18,094 nt of DNA from Bacillota bacterium (GCA_019420525.1 JAHZHA010000019.1:1-18094), one strand, 5' to 3'. Positions 1-7,543 are shown, counted from the first letter of the stretch. The notes: generated by a model from the letters alone, not told the origin. Translations and numbers: made by a program.

Positions 1-54
1 GGCAGAGGTCTGCAAAACCTTTATTCCCCAGTTCAAATCTGGGTGTCGCCTCCA
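1..54 (+). tRNA. tRNA-Cys (GCA), 3' part only
   Basis: The window opens inside a tRNA. The anticodon arm reads GAGGT / CTGCAAA loop / ACCTT, giving anticodon GCA at 12-14 (cysteine). It is followed by a short variable loop, a T arm (CCCAG / TTCAAAT / CTGGG), the acceptor strand TGTCGCC, discriminator T and encoded CCA. A U73 discriminator is a known identity element of tRNA-Cys, which supports the call. The acceptor 5' strand and D arm lie outside the window, so intactness cannot be judged. Confidence 0.9.
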
Positions 55-63
55 TCATAAGAG

Positions 64-89
64 ACTTCCGATTGTTCGGAAGTTTTTTT
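64..89 (+). terminator. Intrinsic terminator of the tRNA-Cys transcript
   Basis: An 8-bp perfect stem (ACTTCCGA / TCGGAAGT, loop TTGT) is followed by seven Ts, starting 10 bases after the tRNA CCA end. Confidence 0.9.
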
Positions 90-100
90 ATTTTCTCCAG

Positions 101-155
101 GAAAAGATGAGAGACCGCCGCTTCCGGCATTTACCGGAAGCGGCGGTCTCTCATC
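101..155 (-). terminator. Intrinsic terminator of the sigma/anti-sigma transcript
   Basis: A 22-bp perfect inverted repeat (106-127 with 134-155, loop of 6) lies downstream of the minus-strand anti-sigma gene. On the minus strand it is followed by TTTTC. The stem is unusually long and G+C-rich, and may also stop plus-strand readthrough from the tRNA. Confidence 0.85.
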
Positions 156-226
156 AGAATATTTTTCAGATTCTTTTTCTGGAAAAATCATTTCCTTTCC
201 GCATAACATTTTTCATTCTTCCGCCG

Positions 227-1432
227 TTACCGCTGTTCCGCATCGACGGCATCCGTATCGGTGAGAGATACACTTTCTGCAATCTGAATGACCTCGCTGT
301 CGCTGACATTCGCCGCAGCACACTGAACGCGCAGCGATACGCCGTTCTGGTTCCAACAGATCACTTTCTGACCTGAACCGATATTCAGCAGATTTCTGTA
401 GTACAGGATTCCTTCGCTGCCATTGACGACAACATTGCTTCCGCCTTCTGCAGCGCTTTCATAAAATCTGGAACCGTCTGTATCATACTGCAGCGTGATC
501 ATCGTCTGCTGATTCCAGTTTTCGAACACGATATCCATATACTCGCCTTCCGAGACAAAAGTTCTCTGGTATCCCTCCGGAAGATATGACGGATAATATA
601 CCTGCTCAACGCTTTCCGGAAAACGAGACGGATCAACATTTACAGGCTGAATTGAAGGAAAAAGCCCATTTCCTCCGGAGGCGTCTTCATCAGACTCATC
701 TGTTCCTGATCCTCCGCCCGTCTGGCCGCTGCCGTTATTCATATTGCGATCTGGTTCATCACCCCTAGATGGTTCATCTTCCTCAATTTCTACATCTGTA
801 GTATCCAAATCCGAATAATATCCGGATTCTTCCAACCGTTCAAGAGAACCTCGTTCTTCCTCTCTACCGCTGTCAACAGAATTCAGCTGCCTCTCTTCCT
901 TCGCCTCTTCCGAAGAAATTCCGCCGTTTTCGTCAAAATCACTGTATACTGGATTTTGATCCGGTTTTCCCTCCGAATCGCCGCCAGCCATTTCCTCTGT
1001 TCCATTGGAACCTGAAATCAGTTCATAAAGCGCTTCCCTCAGATCGTCAGACTGCGGAGAAAACAGCACCCCAACTCCTACAGCGACGGTGAGAAACAGC
1101 GCACACAATGCGGATACGGTCCGCAGATGCTTTTTGTCTCCGAAGAATCTCCGTTCTTTTGTCTCCGCCCCTGCAATCTTTCCGAGCTTCTCATACAGCT
1201 GCGGAGGAATTTCTACGTCTGACATTTCGCGCTCTACCGCTTCGATTTCCTCCTGAATCCTGTCTTCAAAATATACAGCCATTTCATCGAGGATATACTC
1301 TATCGAATCATCGCTCCCGCCAGACGCGGAAACAGTCTCTTCCTCCTGCGGTCTGCCATATCCTTCGTCTTTTCTACTCCAAAATCCGTCTGCGTGAGCG
1401 GACTTCAGAGCTGTCTTTTTCCAGTTTCTCAA
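227..1432 (-). CDS. Membrane-anchored DUF4367-type anti-sigma factor (probable)
   Basis: A 401-residue protein probably sequestering the sigma factor encoded immediately upstream. An acidic cytosolic N-terminus (about 1-100) is followed by one membrane segment (about 104-124, LRTVSALCALFLTVAVGVGV). A long acidic Gly/Ser/Glu-rich extracellular linker follows (about 125-275). A C-terminal globular domain (about 278-393) has the YLPEGY start and beta-rich pattern of DUF4367, a domain found on Bacillota anti-sigma-like proteins. No HxxxCxxC zinc anti-sigma motif is present, so the sigma-binding part is not a standard ZAS domain. The start is TTG at 1432, preceded by AAGGTGAG; that Shine-Dalgarno overlaps the sigma frame's stop at 1439-1441, suggesting translational coupling. 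The anti-sigma role is inferred from gene pairing and topology. Confidence 0.75.
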   Translation of the reverse strand: MRNWKKTALKSAHADGFWSRKDEGYGRPQEEETVSASGGSDDSIEYILDEMAVYFEDRIQEEIEAVEREMSDVEIPPQLYEKLGKIAGAETKERRFFGDKKHLRTVSALCALFLTVAVGVGVLFSPQSDDLREALYELISGSNGTEEMAGGDSEGKPDQNPVYSDFDENGGISSEEAKEERQLNSVDSGREEERGSLERLEESGYYSDLDTTDVEIEEDEPSRGDEPDRNMNNGSGQTGGGSGTDESDEDASGGNGLFPSIQPVNVDPSRFPESVEQVYYPSYLPEGYQRTFVSEGEYMDIVFENWNQQTMITLQYDTDGSRFYESAAEGGSNVVVNGSEGILYYRNLLNIGSGQKVICWNQNGVSLRVQCAAANVSDSEVIQIAESVSLTDTDAVDAEQR

Positions 1433-1438
1433 GTCTTC

Positions 1439-1995
1439 TCACCTTCCCTTCCCCTTAAGATCTTTCCCGAACTCATCGGTTATTTTTTGCCGGATTCGCT
1501 GCATTCTTTTTCTGCACGCAGCCTCGGATATCCCAAGAATTCCGGCAGCTTCCCTGTAGGCATTCCGCCCGCCGAGACGACAGGTGAGCAGTATCTTTTC
1601 TTCCGTACTCAGTTTTTTTCTGCGAATGCGAGAATTTCGGATATCTCCGCATTTGACGAGACGGAATCGGAATCCTTCTGCCTGTCTATAAGATAAAACA
1701 GTTCATCATCCTGTTTTGTGACATATTTTTCTTCACGTTTTCTCAGATCGGCTGCTGCGGACAGCGTAATCTTATAGATATAACTTTTCGTCTGAGGTGA
1801 TCCGGATTCTTCCAGTCGGTCAAGATATTTTATCAGCCGCTCAAAAGCCGCCTGAGTACAGTCCTGGGCAAGATCAGGCGCCGACAATTCTCTCAGCGCT
1901 ACCCGATAGACAAACGATGCGTACTGTCTGTAGATTCTTTCAAATTTTGTCCGTTCCGAACCTGTCATCCCGCTCGTCATCAAAACAAAAATCAT
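1439..1995 (-). CDS. ECF-type sigma-70 family factor, split by a -1 frameshift
   Basis: The first frame (1995-1609, 128 residues) carries sigma region 2: FERIYRQYASFVYRVALREL, then DLAQDCTQAAFERL, and a linker. It stops at TGA 1611-1609. The -1 frame continues without a break from CTG at 1612 to TGA at 1441-1439 (57 residues) and encodes a complete region 4 helix-turn-helix: LSTEEKILLTCRLGG, then REAAGILGISEAACRKRMQR. Joined, the product is about 185 residues, normal for an ECF sigma factor. The join falls at A AAA AAC followed by TGA (see slippery-site entry). Either programmed -1 frameshifting or transcript slippage restores the protein, or this is an A-run indel from mutation or sequencing. 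Start ATG 1995 has GGGGGAG just upstream. It lies 51 bases after the oxidoreductase gene and directly before the anti-sigma gene. Confidence 0.8.
1612..1618 (-). promoter_or_regulatory. Candidate -1 frameshift heptamer (A AAA AAC) before TGA
   Basis: In the sigma frame the codons are GCA GAA AAA AAC TGA. The last seven bases before the stop form X XXY YYZ in the correct phase, and slipping back one base enters the region 4 frame. The A run is seven long, so one extra A in RNA would also restore the frame. No convincing stimulatory hairpin lies 5-9 bases downstream by eye, and no obvious upstream Shine-Dalgarno stimulator lies at about 10 bases, which leaves an indel possible. Confidence 0.55.
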
Positions 1996-2046
1996 GGTCT
2001 CCCCCTTATGCCGGATTATTCGCTTTCTTCTGACGGGTCAGTCCGT

Positions 2047-3069
2047 TTACTCCGGCAGACGCACCATATCCCGCACAATTTCTCTCAGCGATGACGCTCC
2101 GCACATTTCCATCGTATCCCTGAGTTCACCACCGATCTTGTCGATATATGCAGCAACCCCCTCTTCCGCGCCTCCATATACAGCAGTCACAAAAGGCCTG
2201 GCGATGATAACGGCATCCGCACCCAGAGCCAGCGCTTTAAAAACATCGGTGCCGGAGCGGATCCCACCATCCACAAAAATTTTCATGTTTTTTCCCGCCG
2301 CTTCTGCGATTTCCGGAAGAACTTCCGCCGTCGCCGCGCACTGATCCAGCACGCGGCCGCCGTGATTCGACACGACGATAGCCGATGCGCCGGCCTCTTT
2401 TGCTTTCAGCGCCCCTTTCACTGTCATAATACCTTTGACGATAAACGGTTTTCCTGCCTCAGCGATAATTTCCGCCAGTTCTTCCGTCGATTTACGTCCC
2501 GCAGGAGGTTCCATATTTTTCAGAAAAGGCAGTCCTGCTGCATCTACATCCATCGCCACTGCAAAGGAGCCTGATTCCTGCACCAGACGCAGTTTATCCC
2601 GGAGAACCTGTCCGCTCCAGGGTTTTACTGTCGGAATTCCCATACCTCCGGCCTTTCTGACAGCTGCAGATGCCGCTTCCATAACGGATGGATCCGTCCC
2701 GTCACCCGTAAAAGCCGCTATCCCGTTTTCGGCGCAGGCTCGCACCAATACATCGTTATACGTGGTATCGTCGTACGCCTCACTGTAATGAAGGTTTACC
2801 GCCCCTACCGGTCCGGCAAAAAAAGGATAGCGGAATTTTTTTCCGAATATTTCTAATCCTGTGTCGGTTTCTTTCATCGGAAAAATCGTATCCATATTAA
2901 CGCGGATTTCCTGCCACTTGCTGAAATTCCGCACCGCCGTATCTCCGATACCTTTTGCACCCGGTCCCGGCATCGTATTTCTGCAGGCGATCCCGTTGCA
3001 GATACTGCATGCCCGGCAGCGTGTGCCGATATTTTCTCTCGCATTTTTCACTACTTCTTCGTATTTCAT
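2047..3069 (-). CDS. FMN-dependent alpha-hydroxy-acid dehydrogenase/oxidase (LldD/glycolate oxidase family)
   Basis: A 340-residue TIM-barrel flavoenzyme predicted to oxidise a 2-hydroxy acid such as lactate or glycolate to the keto acid. The family signature is clear: SNHGGRVLD carries the catalytic His, and DGGIRSGTDVFKALALGADA carries the FMN-phosphate loop. FAGPVGAVNLHY and PFIVKGIMTVKGA are barrel segments. The N-terminus has four clustered cysteines (CRACSICNGIAC), which classical LldD lacks; they could be structural or hold a metal. I place the start at ATG 3069, after GGAGG. The in-frame ATG at 3132 lies against a TATAAT (3139-3134), too close to be in the transcript. The true substrate and electron acceptor cannot be told from sequence. 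No terminator separates it from the sigma gene 51 bases downstream, so cotranscription is possible. Confidence 0.82.
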   Translation of the reverse strand: MKYEEVVKNARENIGTRCRACSICNGIACRNTMPGPGAKGIGDTAVRNFSKWQEIRVNMDTIFPMKETDTGLEIFGKKFRYPFFAGPVGAVNLHYSEAYDDTTYNDVLVRACAENGIAAFTGDGTDPSVMEAASAAVRKAGGMGIPTVKPWSGQVLRDKLRLVQESGSFAVAMDVDAAGLPFLKNMEPPAGRKSTEELAEIIAEAGKPFIVKGIMTVKGALKAKEAGASAIVVSNHGGRVLDQCAATAEVLPEIAEAAGKNMKIFVDGGIRSGTDVFKALALGADAVIIARPFVTAVYGGAEEGVAAYIDKIGGELRDTMEMCGASSLREIVRDMVRLPE

Positions 3070-3133
3070 AATATCATCTTCCTCCGTCATTCTTCCGGTT
3101 TTTTTTAGTTTTCTCCGGCGATATTGTACCATA

Positions 3134-3139
3134 ATTATA
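3134..3139 (-). promoter_or_regulatory. Candidate -10 box of the hydroxy-acid dehydrogenase gene
   Basis: A perfect TATAAT on the minus strand lies 65 bases upstream of the chosen start. The -35 hexamer at the right distance is poor (TGTCAA). It overlaps the divergent plus-strand -35 at 3157-3162, so the two promoters may compete. Confidence 0.45.
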
Positions 3140-3156
3140 ATAATCTTTACAATTTC

Positions 3157-3185
3157 TTGACATTCAAAATTTTTTTGTATATAGT
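3157..3185 (+). promoter_or_regulatory. Sigma-A promoter of the unknown gene-cstA operon
   Basis: TTGACA (3157-3162), 17-base spacer, TATAGT (3180-3185): near-consensus. The predicted transcript start is about 3192, giving a leader of about 70 bases before the ATG at 3264. No hairpin or terminator was seen in this leader. Confidence 0.85.
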
Positions 3186-3263
3186 AGTTTGCGGATAAAA
3201 TTGGCTTGAACGTTGCAACACCAATGTTTACGACGCATCAGCATATCTTACGGAGAGACAGCT

Positions 3264-3770
3264 ATGACATCAGAAAAAAAACGTGAAGAGATCATCGAAC
3301 GGCTCTCTTCCTACTACAGCGCATATTACGATGTTAACCGACAGGATGAGAAGGAAAAGCCTCTCGTTCTCCGGTGCGATCTTCATGTCAACAATCAGAA
3401 ATACTTTCTCTTCCGCAAAAATGTTCTCTGGGAAGCCAACTGTCACGAGTACGTCTATGTATTTTCCGTCACCAGGCTGACTCCCGAGATTTACCGTGAA
3501 TGCGAAGAGATCGTGTATCGCGAAGGAATGAAACTGGTCGATCCCGCGCCGGGACACATGTATACCTATCTGACGTGCATGATCATCGCCGATGAAACAG
3601 AACCGGAAGCTGTCAGAATGCTGAAAAAGAGCCGTATTCAGAAAAGTTTTCGCTTTTCGCTGAGAGGCTGGATGGAGTTACATACAGCCGCCCTGGACTG
3701 CTCGAAGGAAAAGATATTTACGAACTTCAGCGGCAGGGCAAACGCGAAATTATTCCATAATATTATTTAA
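3264..3770 (+). CDS. Conserved-looking protein of unknown function, upstream of cstA
   Basis: A 168-residue soluble protein with no signal peptide or membrane segment. I do not recognise a named family with confidence. The N-terminus is a charged helix (EKKREEIIERLSSYYSAYYD). A mixed alpha/beta body follows with LRCDLHVNNQKYFLFRKNVLW and YVYVFSVTRLTPEIYRECE, and the end reads SLRGWMELHTAALDCSKEKI. The last part, ending near GRANAKLF, looks like a compact conserved core. Start ATG 3264 is chosen because GGAGAG lies 8 bases upstream; the longer reading from TTG 3213 lacks one. It is first in an operon driven by the promoter at 3157-3185, and cstA follows after 24 bases, so a role in CstA production or activity is plausible but unproven. 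Confidence 0.75.
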   Translation: MTSEKKREEIIERLSSYYSAYYDVNRQDEKEKPLVLRCDLHVNNQKYFLFRKNVLWEANCHEYVYVFSVTRLTPEIYRECEEIVYREGMKLVDPAPGHMYTYLTCMIIADETEPEAVRMLKKSRIQKSFRFSLRGWMELHTAALDCSKEKIFTNFSGRANAKLFHNII

Positions 3771-3794
3771 TAAACATTTCAAAGGAGAGTTATC

Positions 3795-5525
3795 ATGAAC
3801 GCAGTAATCATTTTACTCGTCGGACTGGTAATCCTTATCGCAGCTTATCTTACCTATGGCAAGTGGCTGGCAAAGCAGTGGGGCATCGATCCTTCCCGTC
3901 CTACGCCTGCTCACGAGCTTGAGGACGGTAAGGACTATGTGCCTGCAAAGGCCCCAGTTCTTCTCGGTCATCACTTCTCATCTATCGCCGGAGCCGGCCC
4001 TATCAACGGACCGATTCAGGCTGCCGTGTTCGGCTGGGTTCCCGTTCTGTTATGGGTTCTCATCGGCGGCATTTTTTTCGGAGCCGTCCACGATTTCGGC
4101 GCTTTATTCGCGTCGATCCGCCACAAAGGACAGTCTATCGGTGAAGTTATCTCCGACAGCATCGGTTCGAGAGCGAAAAAATTATTCCTTATTTTCGCTT
4201 ATCTGACATTGATCCTCGTAGTCGCAGCATTTGCTTCTATCGTTGCGAACACATTCAACGCTACATTTACCGACACAGGTGCCGTAGACGTGGCTGCCAG
4301 CACGGCCAACGCCCGCACAGCGATGATCTCGATTCTGTTCATTCTCATCGCCGTTCTCTTCGGTTTCTTCGTATACCGCAGAAATGCAGGCCTCGCCGTT
4401 TCCACCATCGCAGGTGTGGCTGCCATCATCATATGTATGGTAATCGGATACAACTGGCATCCGCTTTACCTGAGTTCCTCTACGTGGATGATCATTATCG
4501 GAATCTACATCATGGTAGCTTCCGTAGCTCCCGTCTGGATACTGCTCCAGCCAAGAGACTATCTGAGTTCCTTCCTCTTATACTTCATGATGATCGCCGC
4601 AGTCATCGGCATCATCGGAGCTCATCCTTCTCTTGACATGCCGGCCTTCACCGGTTTCACAGATACGATCGCACCTACGGGAACATCCCTGGGTATGCTC
4701 TTCCCGGCTCTGTTCATCACGATCGCCTGCGGTGCTATCTCAGGTTTCCATTCGCTGGTAGGTTCCGGTACGACAGCGAAGCAGCTCAACAGAGAATCCG
4801 ATGCCAGACCGATCGCTTACGGCGGCATGCTCATCGAATGTGCACTGGCTATCATTTCTCTCTGTGCGGTAGCATATATCTGGAACGACTACGCATCAGG
4901 AACAACGGTAACTCCGACGGTGGTATTTGCAACGGGTATTTCCCAGATGCTCGACGCCATCCCGTTCCTGCAGGGAACTGCAGAAGTGACTTACTCTATG
5001 CTGGTACTCACCGTATCGGCATTCTGCCTCACTTCACTCGATACGGCCACCCGTCTTTCACGTTACATGTTCCAGGAATTCTGGCTGGACGGACAGACGC
5101 CGGCAGAAGCTACTGGATACAAAAAGGTTCTTGCGAACCCTTATGTGGCAACGATCATCTCTGTCGTTCTTGGCATCGCCCTTGGTATGACAGGTTATGC
5201 CAACATCTGGGCTCTCTTCGGAGCAGCCAACCAGCTGCTGGCTGCCATCGGTCTTCTGGCTGTGGCATCCTGGCTGGGCAAAGTGGGCAAAAATAACAAG
5301 ATGTTCCTCATTCCGATGGCATTCATGCTCATCGTAACGATTACATCTCTCTGCTTTACGATCAAGACGAATATTGCAGGTGCGATGGCCGGTGCAGAGG
5401 GCGCAGGCTGGTGCTGGATCCGCGGCATCATCGCTATCCTGCTGGTAGTCCTCGCAGTAATCCTTGCAATTGAAGGCATCAACAGCCTCATCAAGCAGCA
5501 CAGAGAAAAGAAGGCTGCAGCTTAA
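3795..5525 (+). CDS. cstA: CstA-family transporter (pyruvate/peptide uptake)
   Basis: A 576-residue integral membrane protein with many hydrophobic segments throughout. The N-terminal stretch PVLLGHHFSSIAGAGPINGP and the following GWVPVLLWVLIGGIFFGAVH are hallmarks of the CstA family. Later conserved parts include FHSLVGSGTTAKQL and SLDTATRLSRYMFQEF. In Escherichia coli, CstA and its paralogue BtsT take up peptides and pyruvate. This copy is shorter than E. coli CstA (about 700 residues), as many Bacillota versions are. AAAGGAGAG precedes the ATG. The preceding small gene is cotranscribed; expression probably depends on the strong promoter at 3157. Whether the substrate here is pyruvate or peptides cannot be decided. 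Confidence 0.93.
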   Translation: MNAVIILLVGLVILIAAYLTYGKWLAKQWGIDPSRPTPAHELEDGKDYVPAKAPVLLGHHFSSIAGAGPINGPIQAAVFGWVPVLLWVLIGGIFFGAVHDFGALFASIRHKGQSIGEVISDSIGSRAKKLFLIFAYLTLILVVAAFASIVANTFNATFTDTGAVDVAASTANARTAMISILFILIAVLFGFFVYRRNAGLAVSTIAGVAAIIICMVIGYNWHPLYLSSSTWMIIIGIYIMVASVAPVWILLQPRDYLSSFLLYFMMIAAVIGIIGAHPSLDMPAFTGFTDTIAPTGTSLGMLFPALFITIACGAISGFHSLVGSGTTAKQLNRESDARPIAYGGMLIECALAIISLCAVAYIWNDYASGTTVTPTVVFATGISQMLDAIPFLQGTAEVTYSMLVLTVSAFCLTSLDTATRLSRYMFQEFWLDGQTPAEATGYKKVLANPYVATIISVVLGIALGMTGYANIWALFGAANQLLAAIGLLAVASWLGKVGKNNKMFLIPMAFMLIVTITSLCFTIKTNIAGAMAGAEGAGWCWIRGIIAILLVVLAVILAIEGINSLIKQHREKKAAA

Positions 5526-5619
5526 ACATTGTCTGATTTTTGTTTCGTATTGAGTTCCAGCCTCTCCAGCAAAAAAGCGAAATAAAGCAGGGCCTTAACA
5601 AAATAAGTCCCTGATCGTA

Positions 5620-5664
5620 AACCGTCAGTTCCGGCAAATGCAGGTTCTGACGGTTCTTTCTTTT
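5620..5664 (+). terminator. Terminator after cstA
   Basis: A 9-bp perfect stem (AACCGTCAG 5620-5628 / CTGACGGTT 5647-5655) with an 18-base loop, followed by the T-rich tail TTCTTTCTTTT. A second, weaker hairpin with one mismatch (5588-5613) precedes it without a T-run. Confidence 0.65.
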
Positions 5665-5872
5665 ATTATCTTGCAGCCCAGGTATCGCCCGGCGCAATGT
5701 CGATTTCCCAGTGACAAAGAAATCCTGATAAATATGTAAAGTGTTTGTCTTTCAGAATTCATATGACCGCTCTCTGCCTGAATGAAAAGCTTTTGCCCCG
5801 TGATTTCCAGTATTACAACGAGGCAAAACAACAGTCTCTAATTTATTAACTGAATTCCTATATATAAGAAAT

Positions 5873-5914
5873 AACAGGAAAAAGGCGGGAAATATATCCC
5901 ACCTTTTTCCTGTT
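5873..5914. terminator. Bidirectional terminator between cstA and the MFS gene
   Basis: AACAGGAAAAAGG (5873-5885) pairs perfectly with CCTTTTTCCTGTT (5902-5914). After one mismatch the stem continues as GGGA/TCCC. The A and T runs inside the stem give a U-tract in both directions, fitting its place between convergent genes. Confidence 0.85.
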
Positions 5915-5964
5915 GAGTTGTGCATTATACATGTTTAAGGATTTCATAACCTTATGGTAAAACA

Positions 5965-7182
5965 CTATTTCTTTGCCTTGGACATCGCTCTGTAAACGAA
6001 CGTCAGAACGAAACCTGCTACGGCGAGACCGAGAGCGATTAAGATCGCTGTGCTGTAGCTCTGAGTTGCTGCATACTGGCTGGACATGATCATAGGTCCG
6101 AGAACTCCTGCTACACCAAACGCGATGAACATGATTCCGTAGTTAACGCCGTTGTTTTTAGCACCGAACTGGTCAGCTGTGAATGCAGGGAATACGCCCA
6201 TGAATGCGCCGAAACAGAAACCTACAAAGCATACGCCTACGATGAAGAGCGAGCTGCTCGGGCTTCCAATGCCGGACTTCCATACGAGAGCCAGACCTAC
6301 CATAGCGAGAACCAGGCAGATTGCCAGTGTATTGATTCTTCCGAGCTTATCAGAAATAACACCGCAAAGTACACGACCCGCTGCATTGAATAATGCGAGA
6401 ACGGATACGATAGTAGCTGCTGTTGCAGCAGTCATGCCGATCATATTCTGAGCTACCAGCGAGCACTGGGAGATCATCATGAGACCGAAGAATGCGCCGC
6501 AGACGAGCATGATGAACAGAACGTAGAAGATAGGGTCTTTGATCATCTGGGACCAAGTCTTATCTTCCGGACCCTTCTGACCCTGAACAGGTGCAGGAGG
6601 AGTAAATCCTTCCGGAACGAATCCTGGAGGGCACGCAGTAATCAGGAAAGCGCCTACGCAGATTACTACCAGATATATGATACCGAGAACTTTGAATGTG
6701 CTCGTAATGCCCATACTTTCAACCATCCAGCGGGCAACAGGAGCGAGGATAACGGAACCGAGTCCATATGTAGCTGTCGTCAGACCACCTACCATACCCC
6801 TCTTGTCCGGGAAGAACTTAACGGTATTACCGATAGTACAACTATATACAAGTCCCATACCTAAGCCTAATATAATACCGTAAGCAAATACCAGGAATCC
6901 AAAACTCTTTGAGAAACCTGCAAGGAAAGCACCGCCGCCGAACATCAAACCTCCGACGAATACGACCCATTTAGGGCCTAACATATCATTGATCTTTCCG
7001 CCGGTTATCATAGTGACAGGACCTACTGCGTTACATACTGTAAATGCGAGAGCCGCATTTTCAATACCCAGTTCCTGTGCCCATGGACCAGCGAATACGC
7101 TCCACGCGTATCCCGTACCGATAATAATGTTGACGATACAACTCACTACCAGCACGACCCATCTCTTTTTGTTATAATCCAT
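5965..7182 (-). CDS. OFA-family MFS transporter (oxalate/formate antiporter-like)
   Basis: A 405-residue polytopic protein with about 12 membrane segments. It begins KRWVVLVVSCIVNIIIGTGY, continues AWSVFAGPWAQELG, and has the first-half motif GGKINDMLGPKW, all as in oxalate:formate antiporter (OFA) proteins. A central hydrophilic loop (PPGFVPEGFTPPAP, then EDKTWSQMIKDPIFY) matches the usual OFA layout, and the second half has SDKLGRINTLA. Family members move small carboxylates such as oxalate and formate, but most clostridial members are unassigned, so the substrate is open. AGGAGA lies 6 bases before ATG 7182. It is divergent from the HxlR-type regulator and carries a leader of about 170 bases if the proposed promoter is right. 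Confidence 0.88.
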   Translation of the reverse strand: MDYNKKRWVVLVVSCIVNIIIGTGYAWSVFAGPWAQELGIENAALAFTVCNAVGPVTMITGGKINDMLGPKWVVFVGGLMFGGGAFLAGFSKSFGFLVFAYGIILGLGMGLVYSCTIGNTVKFFPDKRGMVGGLTTATYGLGSVILAPVARWMVESMGITSTFKVLGIIYLVVICVGAFLITACPPGFVPEGFTPPAPVQGQKGPEDKTWSQMIKDPIFYVLFIMLVCGAFFGLMMISQCSLVAQNMIGMTAATAATIVSVLALFNAAGRVLCGVISDKLGRINTLAICLVLAMVGLALVWKSGIGSPSSSLFIVGVCFVGFCFGAFMGVFPAFTADQFGAKNNGVNYGIMFIAFGVAGVLGPMIMSSQYAATQSYSTAILIALGLAVAGFVLTFVYRAMSKAKK

Positions 7183-7358
7183 AACATATCTCCTTTCTAA
7201 AATATGCTCAGACCAGAACCGATGATTGAATCGATTGGTGTGAGGAACTGCCGAAAAAACAATTCCTCACAGGAGAGTTTTCCGCTATTTGAGACCATAG
7301 AAAGAATCCTGACAAATCTTCAAAATTTCTTTTTAAAGTCAGAAATAACTTCGCTGAC

Positions 7359-7388
7359 AATATAGCTTTGTATAAGTGCACCAACCAA
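7359..7388 (-). promoter_or_regulatory. Candidate promoter of the MFS gene
   Basis: On the minus strand: TTGGTT (7388-7383), 18-base spacer, TATATT (7364-7359). The leader would be about 170 bases and would contain the GTGAGGAA / TTCCTCAC hairpin. Confidence 0.4.
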
Positions 7389-7488
7389 AACTCGATTTTA
7401 TTTCGGCGCCCATCGCGCCTCCCGCATAATCATGCCTCGCCTTCCGGCAGCTCCCGCCGTATGCGGCCGGCGAAAATTCTGTTTTCTA

Positions 7489-7523
7489 TATAACAATTTA
7501 TGCGCGTGCATATCTTTGTTATA
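7489..7523. promoter_or_regulatory. Nested dyad, possible operator
   Basis: Outer arms TATAACAA (7489-7496) and TTGTTATA (7516-7523) enclose inner arms TATGC (7499-7503) and GCATA (7508-7512) around GCGT, 13 paired bases in total. A further TGTTATAA copy lies at 7535-7542, 18 bases after 7517-7524. The right arm overlaps the -35 of the promoter candidate at 7516-7543. Confidence 0.45.
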
Positions 7524-7543
7524 AACATCTTTTGTGTTATAAT
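7516..7543 (+). promoter_or_regulatory. Candidate distal promoter, HxlR side
   Basis: TTGTTA (7516-7521), 16-base spacer, perfect TATAAT (7538-7543). It would give a leader of about 350 bases before the HxlR gene, or a separate small RNA; no terminator was seen before 7904. Confidence 0.45.

Larger units (their letters stand above)
5526..5964. other. 439-base intergenic region between convergent genes
   Basis: The region holds the cstA terminator and the shared terminator at 5873-5914. It also has an 11-bp dyad with one wobble (minus-strand TTTTGCCTCGT / ACGGGGCAAAA, 5787-5828 region) that has no T-run. No supportable ORF or promoter was seen. Confidence 0.6.

Noticed and set aside
1580..1584. 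Stimulatory stem CCTGT/ACAGG downstream of the frameshift site
   Set aside because: It begins about 28 bases after the heptamer and has a 22-base loop; too far and too weak to count as support.
1108..1696. Plus-strand open frames of 100-116 residues
   Set aside because: Antisense to the sigma and anti-sigma genes, which have clear family features.
3070..3132. Longer N-terminus of the hydroxy-acid dehydrogenase from ATG 3132
   Set aside because: The ATG lies immediately beside the TATAAT at 3139-3134, so it would be outside the transcript; the ATG at 3069 has GGAGG upstream.
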